Shown piece by piece: positions 7,159 to 16,030 of a DNA stretch of 64,000 bases. Below the pieces are notes generated by a model that saw only the letters and a program-made list of their open reading frames with translations, searched no databases and was not told the DNA's origin. Position 1 is the stretch's first letter; each line of letters opens with the position of its first letter. Both the position numbers and the translations under genes were made by a program. Origin of the DNA: Larkinella insperata (GTDB taxonomy: Bacteria; Bacteroidota; Bacteroidia; Cytophagales; Spirosomataceae); NCBI RefSeq assembly GCF_026248825.1, contig NZ_CP110973.1, positions 868,001 through 932,000 of the forward strand, in the 5' to 3' direction.

Positions 7159-8406
7159 ATGGAAGATTACGAACTATACACTTTACCGAACGGCATTCGG
7201 ATTGTTCATAAACAAGTACCGCATACCCAAATTGCCCACTGCGGCATCATGCTCGACATCGGCAGCCGCGACGAATTACCCCAGCAGGAGGGCCTAGCCC
7301 ACTTCTGGGAACACATGGCCTTCAAGGGCACGAAAAAACGCAAGTCTTTTCACATCATCAACCGGCTGGAAACCGTCGGTGGTGAACTGAACGCGTACAC
7401 GACCAAGGAGAAAGTCTGTTTTCACGCGTCGGTGCTGGGTCTGCATTTCGAAAAAGCCACCGAACTGCTGGCCGACATTGCGTTTCATTCCGTTTTTCCC
7501 GAAAAGCAGATCGAAAAGGAACGCAGCGTAATTCTGGAAGAAATGGCGATGTATTACGACTCGCCCGAAGACGCCCTGCAGGACGATTTTGACCAGGTGG
7601 TTTTCCAGAATCACCCGCTGGGCGGCAACATTCTGGGCCGGCCCGAAACCGTGCGCTCGTTTACGCGCGAACAACTTCAGCAATTCATCGCGGAGAACCT
7701 GGACACCGAACGGGTTGTGTTTGCGTCGGTCAGCAACCTGCCCTTCAGCAAGGTTAAAAAGATGGCGGCCAAATACCTCAGCGACATTCCGCACCGCACC
7801 TCGGAACGCAAACGGCTGGCCCCCGACCACTACGAGCCCCAGCGCGTAACGGTCGAACGGCCCATTACGCAGGCCCAGTGCGCCATTGGCCGCCCGTCGT
7901 ACGCCCTGAACGATCCGCGTCGGCTGCCGTTTTTCATGCTGGTCAACCTGCTCGGCGGACCGGGCATGAACTCCCGGCTGAACATGAACCTGCGCGAGAA
8001 ATACGGCCTGGTTTACTCCGTTGAAGCCAGCTACACCCCTTTTCTCGATACGGGTTTCCTCGGTATTTACTTCGGCACCGACCAGAAACACCTCGACCGC
8101 AGCAGCACGCTCATTAGCCGCGAACTGAAAGCCCTCCGGGAAAAACCGTTGACGAAACTCCAGTTGCACAACACCAAAGAGCAGTTGATGGGGCAACTGG
8201 CCATGTCGGAAGAAGGCAATCAGAGTTTCATGCTCACTATGGCCAAAAGCATTCTGGATACGGGCAAACTGGAATCACTGAACGAAATTTTCAGCGAAAT
8301 CCGCCAGGTGGAAGCCGGTCTGCTCCAGGACCTGGCCAACGAAATGTTTGACGAAAACCGCCTGAGCTACCTGACCTTTCTGCCGGAGCCGGATGAGGAT
8401 GAGTAA
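7159..8406 (+). CDS. M16-family zinc metalloprotease
   Basis: 415 residues from the ATG at 7159 (MEDYELYTLPNG...); an upstream in-frame start at 7099 would add a tail not typical of the family. The inverted zinc motif HxxEH is present as HFWEH (His48, Glu51, His52), and the distal zinc ligand is Glu128 in ERSVILEEM, 76 residues on, as in processing-peptidase-like members. The two-lobe layout is complete, including the GGPGMNSRLNMNLREKYGL segment of the second domain. There is no signal peptide, so it is likely cytoplasmic or partner-associated. It heads a run of plus-strand genes that continues to 12434, with a 137-base gap before the next one. Confidence 0.93.
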   Translation: MEDYELYTLPNGIRIVHKQVPHTQIAHCGIMLDIGSRDELPQQEGLAHFWEHMAFKGTKKRKSFHIINRLETVGGELNAYTTKEKVCFHASVLGLHFEKATELLADIAFHSVFPEKQIEKERSVILEEMAMYYDSPEDALQDDFDQVVFQNHPLGGNILGRPETVRSFTREQLQQFIAENLDTERVVFASVSNLPFSKVKKMAAKYLSDIPHRTSERKRLAPDHYEPQRVTVERPITQAQCAIGRPSYALNDPRRLPFFMLVNLLGGPGMNSRLNMNLREKYGLVYSVEASYTPFLDTGFLGIYFGTDQKHLDRSSTLISRELKALREKPLTKLQLHNTKEQLMGQLAMSEEGNQSFMLTMAKSILDTGKLESLNEIFSEIRQVEAGLLQDLANEMFDENRLSYLTFLPEPDEDE

Positions 8407-8543
8407 CCACCGCCGGTTACCGGCTTGGCCGCCTTCGCAAAAAATTGACAAAATAGGATTGCGGTATTCCCGTTAACAGTTTAATCGTACCTTTACAAAA
8501 ACCACCGGCTTTCGTTTCATCGCCAAAAGCCCCGTAAACCGGC

Positions 8544-9209
8544 ATGGATTTTTTGCCACCCGACATTTCTGCCTACGCCGATGCGCACACCTCGCCCGAA
8601 AGTGAGTTGCTGCGCCAGCTCAACCGCAACACCTACGCCCGCGTGCTGTATCCCCGTATGTTGTCGGGCCACATGCAGGGGCGTTTGCTGTCGATGTATT
8701 CCCGGATGATACGCCCCCGCCGGATTCTCGAAATCGGCACCTTTACGGGGTATTCGGCCCTTTGTCTGGCCGAAGGACTGGCCGACGACGGCACTCTGAT
8801 TACCATCGAAAAAGACGATGAGCTGGAATCATTCACCCGCTCCTACTGGAACCAGTCGCCGGTTGGGCACCTGATCGACCTGCGTATTGGCAATGCCGTT
8901 GCGCTTATACCGGCGCTGGACGGACCATTCGATCTGGTATTTATTGACGCCGACAAAGAAAATTACAGCGTGTATTATGACCTGGTTTTCGACAAAGTGC
9001 GAACGGGTGGCATCATTTTGGCAGATAATGTGCTGTGGAGTGGCAAGGTAGTGAAGCCGGTTGGCAACGCCCGAACCGCGGCCCAACGCCGGGCTGACAA
9101 AGACACGCAGCATGTTCTTGATTTCAACCGCAAAGTAAACGAAGATCCCCGCGTCGAGCAGGTTCTACTGCCCGTTCGGGACGGGTTAATGATGATTTAC
9201 AAAAAATAA
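8544..9209 (+). CDS. SAM-dependent O-methyltransferase (COMT/CCoAOMT-like)
   Basis: 221 residues. Motif I for S-adenosylmethionine binding is ILEIGTFTGYSA (61-72). The metal/substrate motif FIDADKENY (133-141) and the following ADNVLWSGKV segment are characteristic of the cation-dependent class I O-methyltransferase family 3 (caffeoyl-CoA type). In bacteria the acceptor is usually an unknown catechol-like compound or a modified tRNA base. The gene ends six bases before the LysM transglycosylase gene, so the two are probably co-transcribed; a functional link is not obvious. Confidence 0.92.
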   Translation: MDFLPPDISAYADAHTSPESELLRQLNRNTYARVLYPRMLSGHMQGRLLSMYSRMIRPRRILEIGTFTGYSALCLAEGLADDGTLITIEKDDELESFTRSYWNQSPVGHLIDLRIGNAVALIPALDGPFDLVFIDADKENYSVYYDLVFDKVRTGGIILADNVLWSGKVVKPVGNARTAAQRRADKDTQHVLDFNRKVNEDPRVEQVLLPVRDGLMMIYKK

Positions 9210-9215
9210 CAACGT

Positions 9216-11507
9216 ATGAAAAAAAGCCTGCTGACTTTCTCTCTGCTCCTGTTCCTGACCCCCGTTTTCGTCTTTACCGGCAACGCCCAGAATCCCGTCG
9301 ATGTTCCGCCCTCGATTCGTTTCGCGGACCTGACCGTCCGGTTTGACGACGGTGCCCGGCGCATTATCCAGCGGGATATTGCGTCCCTGGTGCAGTCGAA
9401 CCGCAAATACTGGGAAGCCAAGCTCGACCGGGTGGTGCTTTATTTTCCGTTGATCGAGTCTATTCTACTGCAGGAAGAGGTACCGGTGGATCTGAAGTAC
9501 CTGGCCGTTCAGGAAAGTTCGTTGACGCCCGATGCGGTGTCGGCATCAACAGCAGTAGGCTACTGGCAATTTAAGAAAGAAACCGCCACCGACCACGGGC
9601 TGCGCGTAGACGACGAAGTGGACGAGCGCAAGAGCATTGTAGCCTCAACGCGCGGAGCAGCCCGGTATTTCAAGCGCAACAACGCGGTTTACAACAACTG
9701 GGTATCGTCGCTCTTTTCGTACTACCTCGGCACGACCGGCATCAGCAAACTGGTTCCGGCGGACTGGGCCTACGCCAAAGAAGTTACCCTGAATGAAAAA
9801 ACCGACCGGTACATCCTTCGTTTTTTTGCCCATAAAATTGCCCTCGAAAACGTTTTACCAAACTACCGCACCACCAATGCCTTCGCGCTGGTGGAATACC
9901 CCAACGGCAGCGGCAAAAAGGTGGCGAAATTGTCGGAGGAACTGAACATTGACGAAACCGAAATCCGCAAGTACAACCGCTGGATTCTGGGCGACGACAT
10001 CCCAGACGACCGGGAATACGTGCTGGCCATTCCGGCATCGGGCGATCAGGCCGCGGCTCTGCGTCGGCAGGTACAGCGAACCAAGGCCCAGCCGGTAAGT
10101 TCCACGCGCGCTGCCGCTGCCGCAGCGCCCAGGTACGATACGGGTTTCCCGATTCTGCGAAAGGTCAACTACACGAAGGGAAAACCGGACGTGGTTTTGT
10201 ACGAAATCAACGGTTTGCCGGGTATTCAGGCGCTCGCGGGCGACAACGTGTCTACCCTGGCCCGCAAAGCCCGCGTCAGCGTCTCGAGTTTCATGCGGTA
10301 CAACGACATGACCGATCGCACGCCCATTACGGCCAATGAAGTGTATTACCTGTCCAAAAAAATGCGGAAAGCGACGGTGCCCCATCACACCGTTCAGGCG
10401 GGTGAAACCTCCTGGAGTATTTCGCAGATGTACGGCATTCGGCTCAAAAGACTTCTGCGCTTCAACCGCATCGACCGCTCGGAGCGTTTGCAGGTGGGGC
10501 GGGTCATGTGGTTGCGCGAACGCCGTCCCGGCAATCAGCCCGTTGAAATCATCAAAACACCGAACACACCCGCGCCGGCTTCCCAGCCCATTGCATCGCA
10601 ACCCGGTAGCGAACCGGACGATTCACGGCTGAGCCAGTCGGCTAGTCCCAATCGTCCGGCCAACAACATTCCCCGCAATGCGTCGGAGCGGAAACTATAC
10701 ACGCCCAAACTGGTGGAATCAAAGGATTCGCCGGTTTCAACCGAATCGCGGATAGCCAGCTCAGGGCCCGTCAGCACGCCCGCCAGTCGACCTGCTGAAA
10801 AACCGGTTAGCCCAACAACCAGACTAGTGGAAGAAGAAGCGGAACCGGTTAGCAACCCGAAAATGACAATGCAAAGCTCCGGTACTACCCAACGGGTCGT
10901 GATTGTTCGCCCGGAAAATTCGGGATCTTCCCCTTCCGACTGGGATGCTACGCCCATGCGGTCTACCACCCCGGCACCGGCTCCCAGCAGCCGCCCCGCC
11001 GAGCGCAAACCCGCCGAGGTTCCGGTTACGGCCAGCGCGAAACGCCCGGTTACGGAATCTTCCGAAGAGGTTTCGGCACCCGTTACCCGTTCCACACCGG
11101 CTCCTAAAACCAGTTCCCCCGCCCGGACGACCAGTGCGTCGCGGTCGATGACGCACAAAGTAGAACCGGGACAAACCTATTACAGCATCTCCCGGCTGTA
11201 CGGGGTTACGATTGATGAGTTGCTGGCCTGGAATAACCTGACGCCAAACGACAAGCTGGCGGTGGGTCAATCGCTGGTGATCAAAGGCGAAGGCGACGCG
11301 GTCAAAACCCCAGCAGCCACGGGCAGCAGCGCGTCCGCGGATCCGCAGGTAAGCGAAGAAATTATTTACCATACCATACAGAAGGGTGAAACCCTGTACC
11401 GCGTCTCAAAACAGTACGGCGTTACGGTTGAACAAATTCAGAACTGGAACCAGCTATCGAGTGGCGGTGTTACCGTAGGTCAGCAGTTAAAAATTATTAA
11501 GAAATAA
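9216..11507 (+). CDS. LysM-containing membrane-bound lytic transglycosylase (MltD-like)
   Basis: 763 residues. A signal peptide ends near residue 25 (GNAQ). The lytic transglycosylase domain follows, with the catalytic Glu100 in AVQESSLTP and the conserved AVGYWQF motif. Three LysM peptidoglycan-binding repeats are visible at about 388-433, 645-690 and 716-763; the last two read YYSISRLYGVTIDELL and LYRVSKQYGVTVEQI. Between the first and second LysM lies a 200-residue linker rich in Pro, Ser, Thr and Ala, probably disordered. It cleaves glycan strands to 1,6-anhydro products in the periplasm. It is tightly spaced with both neighbours (6 and 16 bases). Confidence 0.93.
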   Translation: MKKSLLTFSLLLFLTPVFVFTGNAQNPVDVPPSIRFADLTVRFDDGARRIIQRDIASLVQSNRKYWEAKLDRVVLYFPLIESILLQEEVPVDLKYLAVQESSLTPDAVSASTAVGYWQFKKETATDHGLRVDDEVDERKSIVASTRGAARYFKRNNAVYNNWVSSLFSYYLGTTGISKLVPADWAYAKEVTLNEKTDRYILRFFAHKIALENVLPNYRTTNAFALVEYPNGSGKKVAKLSEELNIDETEIRKYNRWILGDDIPDDREYVLAIPASGDQAAALRRQVQRTKAQPVSSTRAAAAAAPRYDTGFPILRKVNYTKGKPDVVLYEINGLPGIQALAGDNVSTLARKARVSVSSFMRYNDMTDRTPITANEVYYLSKKMRKATVPHHTVQAGETSWSISQMYGIRLKRLLRFNRIDRSERLQVGRVMWLRERRPGNQPVEIIKTPNTPAPASQPIASQPGSEPDDSRLSQSASPNRPANNIPRNASERKLYTPKLVESKDSPVSTESRIASSGPVSTPASRPAEKPVSPTTRLVEEEAEPVSNPKMTMQSSGTTQRVVIVRPENSGSSPSDWDATPMRSTTPAPAPSSRPAERKPAEVPVTASAKRPVTESSEEVSAPVTRSTPAPKTSSPARTTSASRSMTHKVEPGQTYYSISRLYGVTIDELLAWNNLTPNDKLAVGQSLVIKGEGDAVKTPAATGSSASADPQVSEEIIYHTIQKGETLYRVSKQYGVTVEQIQNWNQLSSGGVTVGQQLKIIKK

Positions 11508-11523
11508 GCACGGCTTCAAACCG

Positions 11524-12087
11524 ATGATACTCATTGACAACACCTGCATCAGCGATGATGTAGCCGAAAAATTTTTTGTTTGCAACCTGGATAAATGCAA
11601 GGGCGCCTGTTGCGTCGAAGGCGATCTGGGCGCTCCTCTGGAGGAATCCGAACTGGAAATTCTGGATCAGATTTATCCCCAGGTGAAGCCTTATTTGATG
11701 CCCGAAGGTGTAAAAGCCATCGAAGAGCAGGGCCTCTATGAATCCGACGGTGACGGCGGCTACGTGACAACCACCATCAACGGACGCGAGTGTGTTTTTG
11801 CCAACTACGACGAGCGCGGTATTCTGAAATGCGGCATTGAGCAAGCCTACAAGGAAGGAAAGGTAGATTTTAAAAAGCCGATTTCTTGCCACCTGTACCC
11901 GATTCGCATCACGAAGTACGACCACTTTCACGCCCTTAACTACGACCGCTGGCCCATCTGCAGCCCGGCCTGTGACTTTGGCAAAGAACTCGGCGTGGAA
12001 GTTTATAAATTTCTGAAAGAGCCCCTGATTCGGATGTACGGCCCGAAATGGTACGACGAACTGGTGCACGAAATTGAAGATAAATAA
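11524..12087 (+). CDS. DUF3109 family cysteine-rich protein
   Basis: 187 residues. The sequence matches DUF3109: Cys20, Cys25, Cys29 and Cys30 in CNLDKCKGACC, then GRECVF, ISCHLYPIRI and ICSPACDFG. The spaced cysteines suggest a metal or Fe-S centre related to the YkgJ group, but no reaction is established for the family. There is no signal peptide. The gene is 16 bases downstream of the transglycosylase gene and 20 bases upstream of the alkyltransferase-like gene, so it is probably part of one transcript. Confidence 0.88.
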   Translation: MILIDNTCISDDVAEKFFVCNLDKCKGACCVEGDLGAPLEESELEILDQIYPQVKPYLMPEGVKAIEEQGLYESDGDGGYVTTTINGRECVFANYDERGILKCGIEQAYKEGKVDFKKPISCHLYPIRITKYDHFHALNYDRWPICSPACDFGKELGVEVYKFLKEPLIRMYGPKWYDELVHEIEDK

Positions 12088-12107
12088 CCGATCGGTCTGC
12101 AACAGAC

Positions 12108-12434
12108 ATGGAACGGCGTGACTACTTCGAGGATGTCTACGAGGTGGTGCGGCTCGTACCACCGGGCCGCGTCACCACCTACGGGGCTATTGCCCGCTAC
12201 CTGGGCCTGCGGGCGGGGGCCCGGATGGTGGGCTGGGCCATGAACGCGGTTCATGGGCGGGATGTACCGGCCCACCGCGTGGTCAACCGCATCGGCGTTT
12301 TGTCGGGAAAACACTTTTTTGGCAGCCCCACGGCCATGCAGGATCTCCTGGCCGCCGAGGGCGTGCGGGTGACAGACGACCGGGTCGAGCAGTTTGATAA
12401 GCTGCTTTGGGACCCCACCACCGAATTGCAGTAA
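12108..12434 (+). CDS. Alkyltransferase-like protein (ATL, MGMT fold without active-site Cys)
   Basis: 108 residues, matching the DNA-binding domain of O6-alkylguanine-DNA alkyltransferase: PPGRVTTYGAIARYLG with the helix-turn-helix and Tyr, then VGWAMN and VPAHRVVNRIG. In MGMT the catalytic motif is PCHRV; here it is PAHRV, so the acceptor cysteine is alanine. Known ATL proteins (with Trp at that position) bind alkylated guanine and hand it to nucleotide excision repair. The same role is inferred here. The stop codon lies eight bases from the end of the convergent response-regulator gene. Confidence 0.88.
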   Translation: MERRDYFEDVYEVVRLVPPGRVTTYGAIARYLGLRAGARMVGWAMNAVHGRDVPAHRVVNRIGVLSGKHFFGSPTAMQDLLAAEGVRVTDDRVEQFDKLLWDPTTELQ

Positions 12435-12441
12435 GTACTTT

Positions 12442-12918
12442 TTAAAGCTGCGACCAGCGGACGCTGGGCACTTCCAGGAAACAAGCCTGCATGCTGATGA
12501 CGAGGTGGTTGTAATCGTCCATCAGGTTGGGCTTTTGCAGGTAACCGTTGGCACCCAGGCTATAAGCGCGCTGCACCAGATCTTCTTCGATGGAAGTTGA
12601 CAGCATCACGGTCGGGATATGCTTGAGTTCCGGACTGCTTTTAATGGCTTGCAGCACTTCAATTCCGCTCATCCGGTGCATATTAACATCCAGAATGATT
12701 AAACCGCAGCAGGCAATCTTTTCTTTCGCATCCTCGCTCTCTGTCAGGCTCTTCATTAATTTTTCGCCGTCTTCAAATTGCAGGATCTTGTGTTTGGCCC
12801 CTACATTCTGAAAAGCCCGGTGAATGAAATGACGATCATCCTCGTCATCATCTACGATAATAACACAGATTTTACGCTGTAAAGAAGGGGATCTCAGTAG
12901 CCCGGCTGACTGTGGCAT
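12442..12918 (-). CDS. Single-domain response regulator (CheY/Rcp1-like)
   Basis: 158 residues, receiver domain only. The acidic pocket is DDDEDD (23-28), the phospho-acceptor is Asp77 in LIILDVNM, the switch residue is Ser107 in VMLSTS, and the conserved Lys is Lys129 in LQKP. There is no output domain, as in Rcp1-type regulators that pair with phytochrome or hybrid kinases. No kinase gene is nearby, so the partner is elsewhere. The start codon lies about 220 bases from the upstream mtgA gene, and a promoter-like sequence lies at 13114-13144, so it is probably transcribed on its own. Confidence 0.93.
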   Translation of the reverse strand: MPQSAGLLRSPSLQRKICVIIVDDDEDDRHFIHRAFQNVGAKHKILQFEDGEKLMKSLTESEDAKEKIACCGLIILDVNMHRMSGIEVLQAIKSSPELKHIPTVMLSTSIEEDLVQRAYSLGANGYLQKPNLMDDYNHLVISMQACFLEVPSVRWSQL

Positions 12919-13113
12919 TTGCGTAGAGATAGGTTCAAGATACGGTACTCGTCACGAGATTGGTAATGACAGAATTTTATTCGATAACTCTGCGGGGCGC
13001 TACTTTGTGTAAGACAAAACAGAATCGACATTTTTTTCCTCAATAGCAGTAACTAACCTTTTTGTAAGAAATAAAAAGTCTTTTCGATTTTGCACACTAG
13101 TTGCATCTCGAAT

Positions 13114-13144
13114 TAAAAATACAATTATTTCAAGCAATTCACAA
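13114..13144 (-). promoter_or_regulatory. Candidate promoter of the response regulator gene
   Basis: Minus strand TTG (13142-13144), a 20-base spacer and TATTTTTA (13114-13121). It overlaps the mtgA stop codon and would leave a leader of about 190 bases. It differs from consensus only at the last base of the -7 box. Confidence 0.35.
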
Positions 13145-13939
13145 ATTTTCCAGATAGCGACGACCACCCAGGTAGCGCATTTGGCGACTGATCTGCCGGG
13201 TTCTTTTCTGCGTATAGGCCGACGGCTTTTTAATGGAAAACAAGCGGGGATTAGGCAGCACAGCGGCAATCCGGGCGGCCTCCGTACGGGTTAGATACTT
13301 GGCGGCATGGCCGTAATACCGGCGTGAAGCGGCTTCCACCCCGAAGGTTAGCGGACCTGTTTCGGCAACATTCAGGTAGACTTCCAGAATCCGCTCCTTG
13401 CCCCAGATGAGCTCAATTAAAAAAGTGAAGTAAACTTCCAGCCCTTTGCGCAGGTAACTGCGGCCATTCCATAAGAATACGTTTTTGGCCACTTGCTGGG
13501 AGATGGTACTGGCACCGCGCGGCCGCTTCCGCGTTTTGTTTTCTTTAATGGCATCCTGAATCTCGTCGAAATCAAAGCCCCAGTGCCGAGGAAAAGCCTG
13601 ATCTTCCGACGCAACAACCGCCAGCGCGGCTTCTTTGGAAATTTCTTCGTAGGGTGTCCAGTCTTTATACAACTTACTGTCGTGGCCCTCAGCCTTTGCT
13701 TCCATTTTTCGGGAAATCATCAGGGGTGTGATCGAAACCGGCAGGTATTTCAGCAGGACAACCCAGCCAAACGAAATCAGAAGGGCCAAAAGAAGCAGTT
13801 TGATCAGCAACTGTCCCACCCGCAGCAGCCACGGACGCTGACGAATGAGAGAATCAACCCGCGGGGAACGGCCCGAACGGGAAGAAGCCGGCTGGGGGGC
13901 AGCCGTACGCAAACGATTGACCGGGCGAGGATTGCTCAT
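13139..13939 (-). CDS. mtgA: Monofunctional peptidoglycan glycosyltransferase
   Basis: 266 residues from the ATG at 13939; an upstream in-frame start at 13957 adds six residues. One membrane helix spans about 41-63. The GT51 motifs are all present: SEDQAF with catalytic Glu112, RGASTISQQVAKN (141-153), and KERILEVYLN (181-190). No transpeptidase domain follows, so this is the monofunctional enzyme that polymerises lipid II into glycan strands on the periplasmic face. An 88-base gap separates it from hemW upstream. Confidence 0.93.
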   Translation of the reverse strand: MSNPRPVNRLRTAAPQPASSRSGRSPRVDSLIRQRPWLLRVGQLLIKLLLLALLISFGWVVLLKYLPVSITPLMISRKMEAKAEGHDSKLYKDWTPYEEISKEAALAVVASEDQAFPRHWGFDFDEIQDAIKENKTRKRPRGASTISQQVAKNVFLWNGRSYLRKGLEVYFTFLIELIWGKERILEVYLNVAETGPLTFGVEAASRRYYGHAAKYLTRTEAARIAAVLPNPRLFSIKKPSAYTQKRTRQISRQMRYLGGRRYLENL

Positions 13940-14028
13940 TGAGCGTAAAAATAGCAAAGAGTGACGAGTTAAAAAGTAAGAATTGGGCGTTATTGTTCGA
14001 CGCGCCTTCCTGCTTTACGCTTCCTTCA

Positions 14029-15180
14029 TCACTTATCGTCCTCAACCAGAAACAGTTCGGCGGCCACGCGGTCGGCGAAGAGCTTGCCGGCTTCGGTTAA
14101 TGTTAGCAAATGGTTTTCGAGGGAAAGCCACCCCTTTTCGTAGAGATTCTGAAGTTCGGTCCGCTGAAGGGCCTGAAAATCGGTCCCGGCCAGTCGGGAA
14201 AGTTCCCTCAGGTCGCAGCCCCATTTGGTCCGCAGACCCGTCAACAGATAGTCGTTTACCTGGTCGGCGGTCGACAACGGCTCAACGGTTCCCGGCACTT
14301 CGCCCTTGTCGATCGCCCGCATGTACTGCGTATTGTGGGCAATGTTGTACTGGCGGCTTACTCCGTTGAACGAATGGGCGCTGGGCCCAATGCCCAGATA
14401 AGGCCGTTGCTTCCAGTAACTGCTGTTGTGCCGGGCTTCCCAACCCGGCTTTGCGAAATTCGAAATCTCGTACTGCTCGTAACCGTTCTCCCGCAACGTT
14501 TGCACCAGCCTTGAAAACTGCTCGGCGGCAAATTCATCTTCGGCGGCCTGCAAACGGCCTTTTTTGTGCCAGTTTCCGAATACCGTGCCCGGTTCAATCG
14601 TCAGGCAATAGGCCGAAACATGCGGTACTTTCAAAGACACGGCTTTCGCCAGATCCGCCTGCCAGATAGTGTGCGTTTCGGCCGGAACTCCGTAGATCAG
14701 ATCAATGGTCAGGTTGGAAAAACCGGCTTCCTGCGCCAGGTGCACGCAGGTTTCCGCTTCCGTCGCGGAATGCGCCCGGTTCATCAACCGCAGGTGGGGT
14801 TCGTGAAACGACTGAATTCCGATGCTCAACCGGTTTACGTACTTCCGGAAAAGCCGTAGCTGACGCAGCGGGTCCGACGCGGGTCCGATCAGATCATCCG
14901 GGTTCGCTTCGAGGGTGATTTCGGCGTCCGGCGCAACGGTATAATGGCGATGAATGGTATCAAAAAGGGCCTGCAACTCCGTTTCGGTCAGCAGTGAAGG
15001 TGTTCCTCCCCCCAGATAAATAGTTTCCAGATGCCGGGTTGGCAGATACGCTTTTTGCACCTCGATTTCCCGGCAAAGCGCATCCACCAAAGCCGTTTTC
15101 TGCTGCAAACTGGTACTAAAATGGAAGTCACAGTAATGGCAGGCCTGTTTACAGAAGGGAATATGGATATACAGATGCAT
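14029..15180 (-). CDS. hemW: HemW, radical SAM heme chaperone
   Basis: 383 residues from the ATG at 15180, giving MHLYIHIPFCKQACHYCDF, the standard N-terminus. The open frame extends 98 codons upstream, but that part overlaps the acetyltransferase gene in another frame and is not protein-like. The Fe-S cluster cysteines are Cys10, Cys14 and Cys17 (CxxxCxxC); GGGTPSLL and the YGVPAETHTIWQ region follow. Catalytic coproporphyrinogen oxidases (HemN) are longer and have an extra Cys after the triad. The third Cys is followed directly by Asp-Phe, which fits HemW, a heme-binding chaperone. Confidence 0.92.
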   Translation of the reverse strand: MHLYIHIPFCKQACHYCDFHFSTSLQQKTALVDALCREIEVQKAYLPTRHLETIYLGGGTPSLLTETELQALFDTIHRHYTVAPDAEITLEANPDDLIGPASDPLRQLRLFRKYVNRLSIGIQSFHEPHLRLMNRAHSATEAETCVHLAQEAGFSNLTIDLIYGVPAETHTIWQADLAKAVSLKVPHVSAYCLTIEPGTVFGNWHKKGRLQAAEDEFAAEQFSRLVQTLRENGYEQYEISNFAKPGWEARHNSSYWKQRPYLGIGPSAHSFNGVSRQYNIAHNTQYMRAIDKGEVPGTVEPLSTADQVNDYLLTGLRTKWGCDLRELSRLAGTDFQALQRTELQNLYEKGWLSLENHLLTLTEAGKLFADRVAAELFLVEDDK

Positions 15181-15245
15181 CAGCAAAATTACAAATCCTG
15201 ACGCAATCCAGTTCCCGACGGCACGAAGCGCGGTGTCGAACCGGT

Positions 15246-15698
15246 TTAAAGCGCTTTTTCCAGGACAAGGGTGGTGTGGCTGTTGGCACTCGTAACCGTG
15301 CCGATGATGTCGAAACCGTGCCGGATGTTCAGAATCAGCATGTCGCGCCACTGGTTGCGGGTATGCGTTCGGACGGTCCGATACCCGTTGCTTTTGCACC
15401 AGTCGTGCTGCAGCCTCATCAGTTCGCCCGCAATGCCCTGCCGCCGGTGGTCCGGACTTACGCATCCCAGCCAACTGTAAAAATGGCCCGGTTTGCGCTG
15501 ATAGCCCATTTTGTAACCAACCACGGTCTGGTCGTCGAGCGCCACAAGGGTAAGCATGTGCCGGCTCTTTACGTCCTCAAACTCCTGGAGAAGTTCCTCG
15601 GGCGTCTGCCCCACAAATACACGTTGATGCAAGAAAATAATAGCCCGCAGAAGAGATTCGGGCGGGAAACCAGCGTAGATTTCATAACGGATTTGCAT
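15246..15698 (-). CDS. GNAT-family N-acetyltransferase
   Basis: 150 residues from the ATG at 15698 (MQIRYEIYAGFPPES...). The acetyl-CoA-binding motif A is HRRQGIAGELM, preceded by the strand FYSWLGCVSP, as in GNAT proteins. The C-terminal part (RNQWRDMLILNIRHGFDIIG) is also typical. The substrate is unknown. It sits 65 bases upstream of hemW on the same strand and may share a transcript. Confidence 0.85.
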   Translation of the reverse strand: MQIRYEIYAGFPPESLLRAIIFLHQRVFVGQTPEELLQEFEDVKSRHMLTLVALDDQTVVGYKMGYQRKPGHFYSWLGCVSPDHRRQGIAGELMRLQHDWCKSNGYRTVRTHTRNQWRDMLILNIRHGFDIIGTVTSANSHTTLVLEKAL

Positions 15699-15759
15699 AC
15701 CACAAATTTGGCAGAAATCCAGCTTGTTTACTGAACAGACAGGGTAAAAACGGAAAAGA

Positions 15760-15924
15760 TTATTTTTCAGGACACTTCTTGCAGTGTTTTCCTTTCTTTT
15801 TCCACTTTTTGCAGCACTTTTTAAACACACATTCCATCTCCCCCATAAAAGGATTCGAGCCGAATGCTTTGGGTGTTTCGACTACACAGGGAGACTCAAA
15901 CGATTTTTCTAGGAATTCATTCAT
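15760..15924 (-). CDS. Small Cys/Lys-rich protein
   Basis: 54 residues from the ATG at 15924 (MNEFLEKSFESP...); an upstream ATG at 15948 would add eight. The N-terminal half is acidic/neutral. The last 16 residues are almost only Lys, Cys and Trp (KKCCKKWKKKGKHCKKC), with five of the six cysteines near the end. Such a tail could bind metal or nucleic acid. There is no signal peptide. I do not recognise the family. It is isolated between hemW-side genes and the DoxX gene. Confidence 0.5.
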   Translation of the reverse strand: MNEFLEKSFESPCVVETPKAFGSNPFMGEMECVFKKCCKKWKKKGKHCKKCPEK

Positions 15925-16030
15925 GGCGCTTTCAGCATGTCGTATCAAAAGTATTAGTTATTTAGAATAATTACAAATATTATTAGGAAATGGTCTCATT
16001 ATTTTAACGTAAGCTCTTGACAATGTAGCG

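Noticed and set aside
7294..8196. Long minus-strand frame (300 residues) inside the M16 peptidase gene
   Set aside because: Shadow of a GC-rich coding region; composition is artificial and the plus-strand frame carries all M16 motifs.
13000..13269. Minus-strand frame of 89 residues overlapping mtgA
   Set aside because: Most of it is the mtgA coding sequence in another frame; the rest lies in the response-regulator promoter region.
15181..15474. N-terminal extension of hemW
   Set aside because: It overlaps the GNAT gene in another frame and has no family similarity; the MHLYIHIPFC start at 15180 is standard for HemW.
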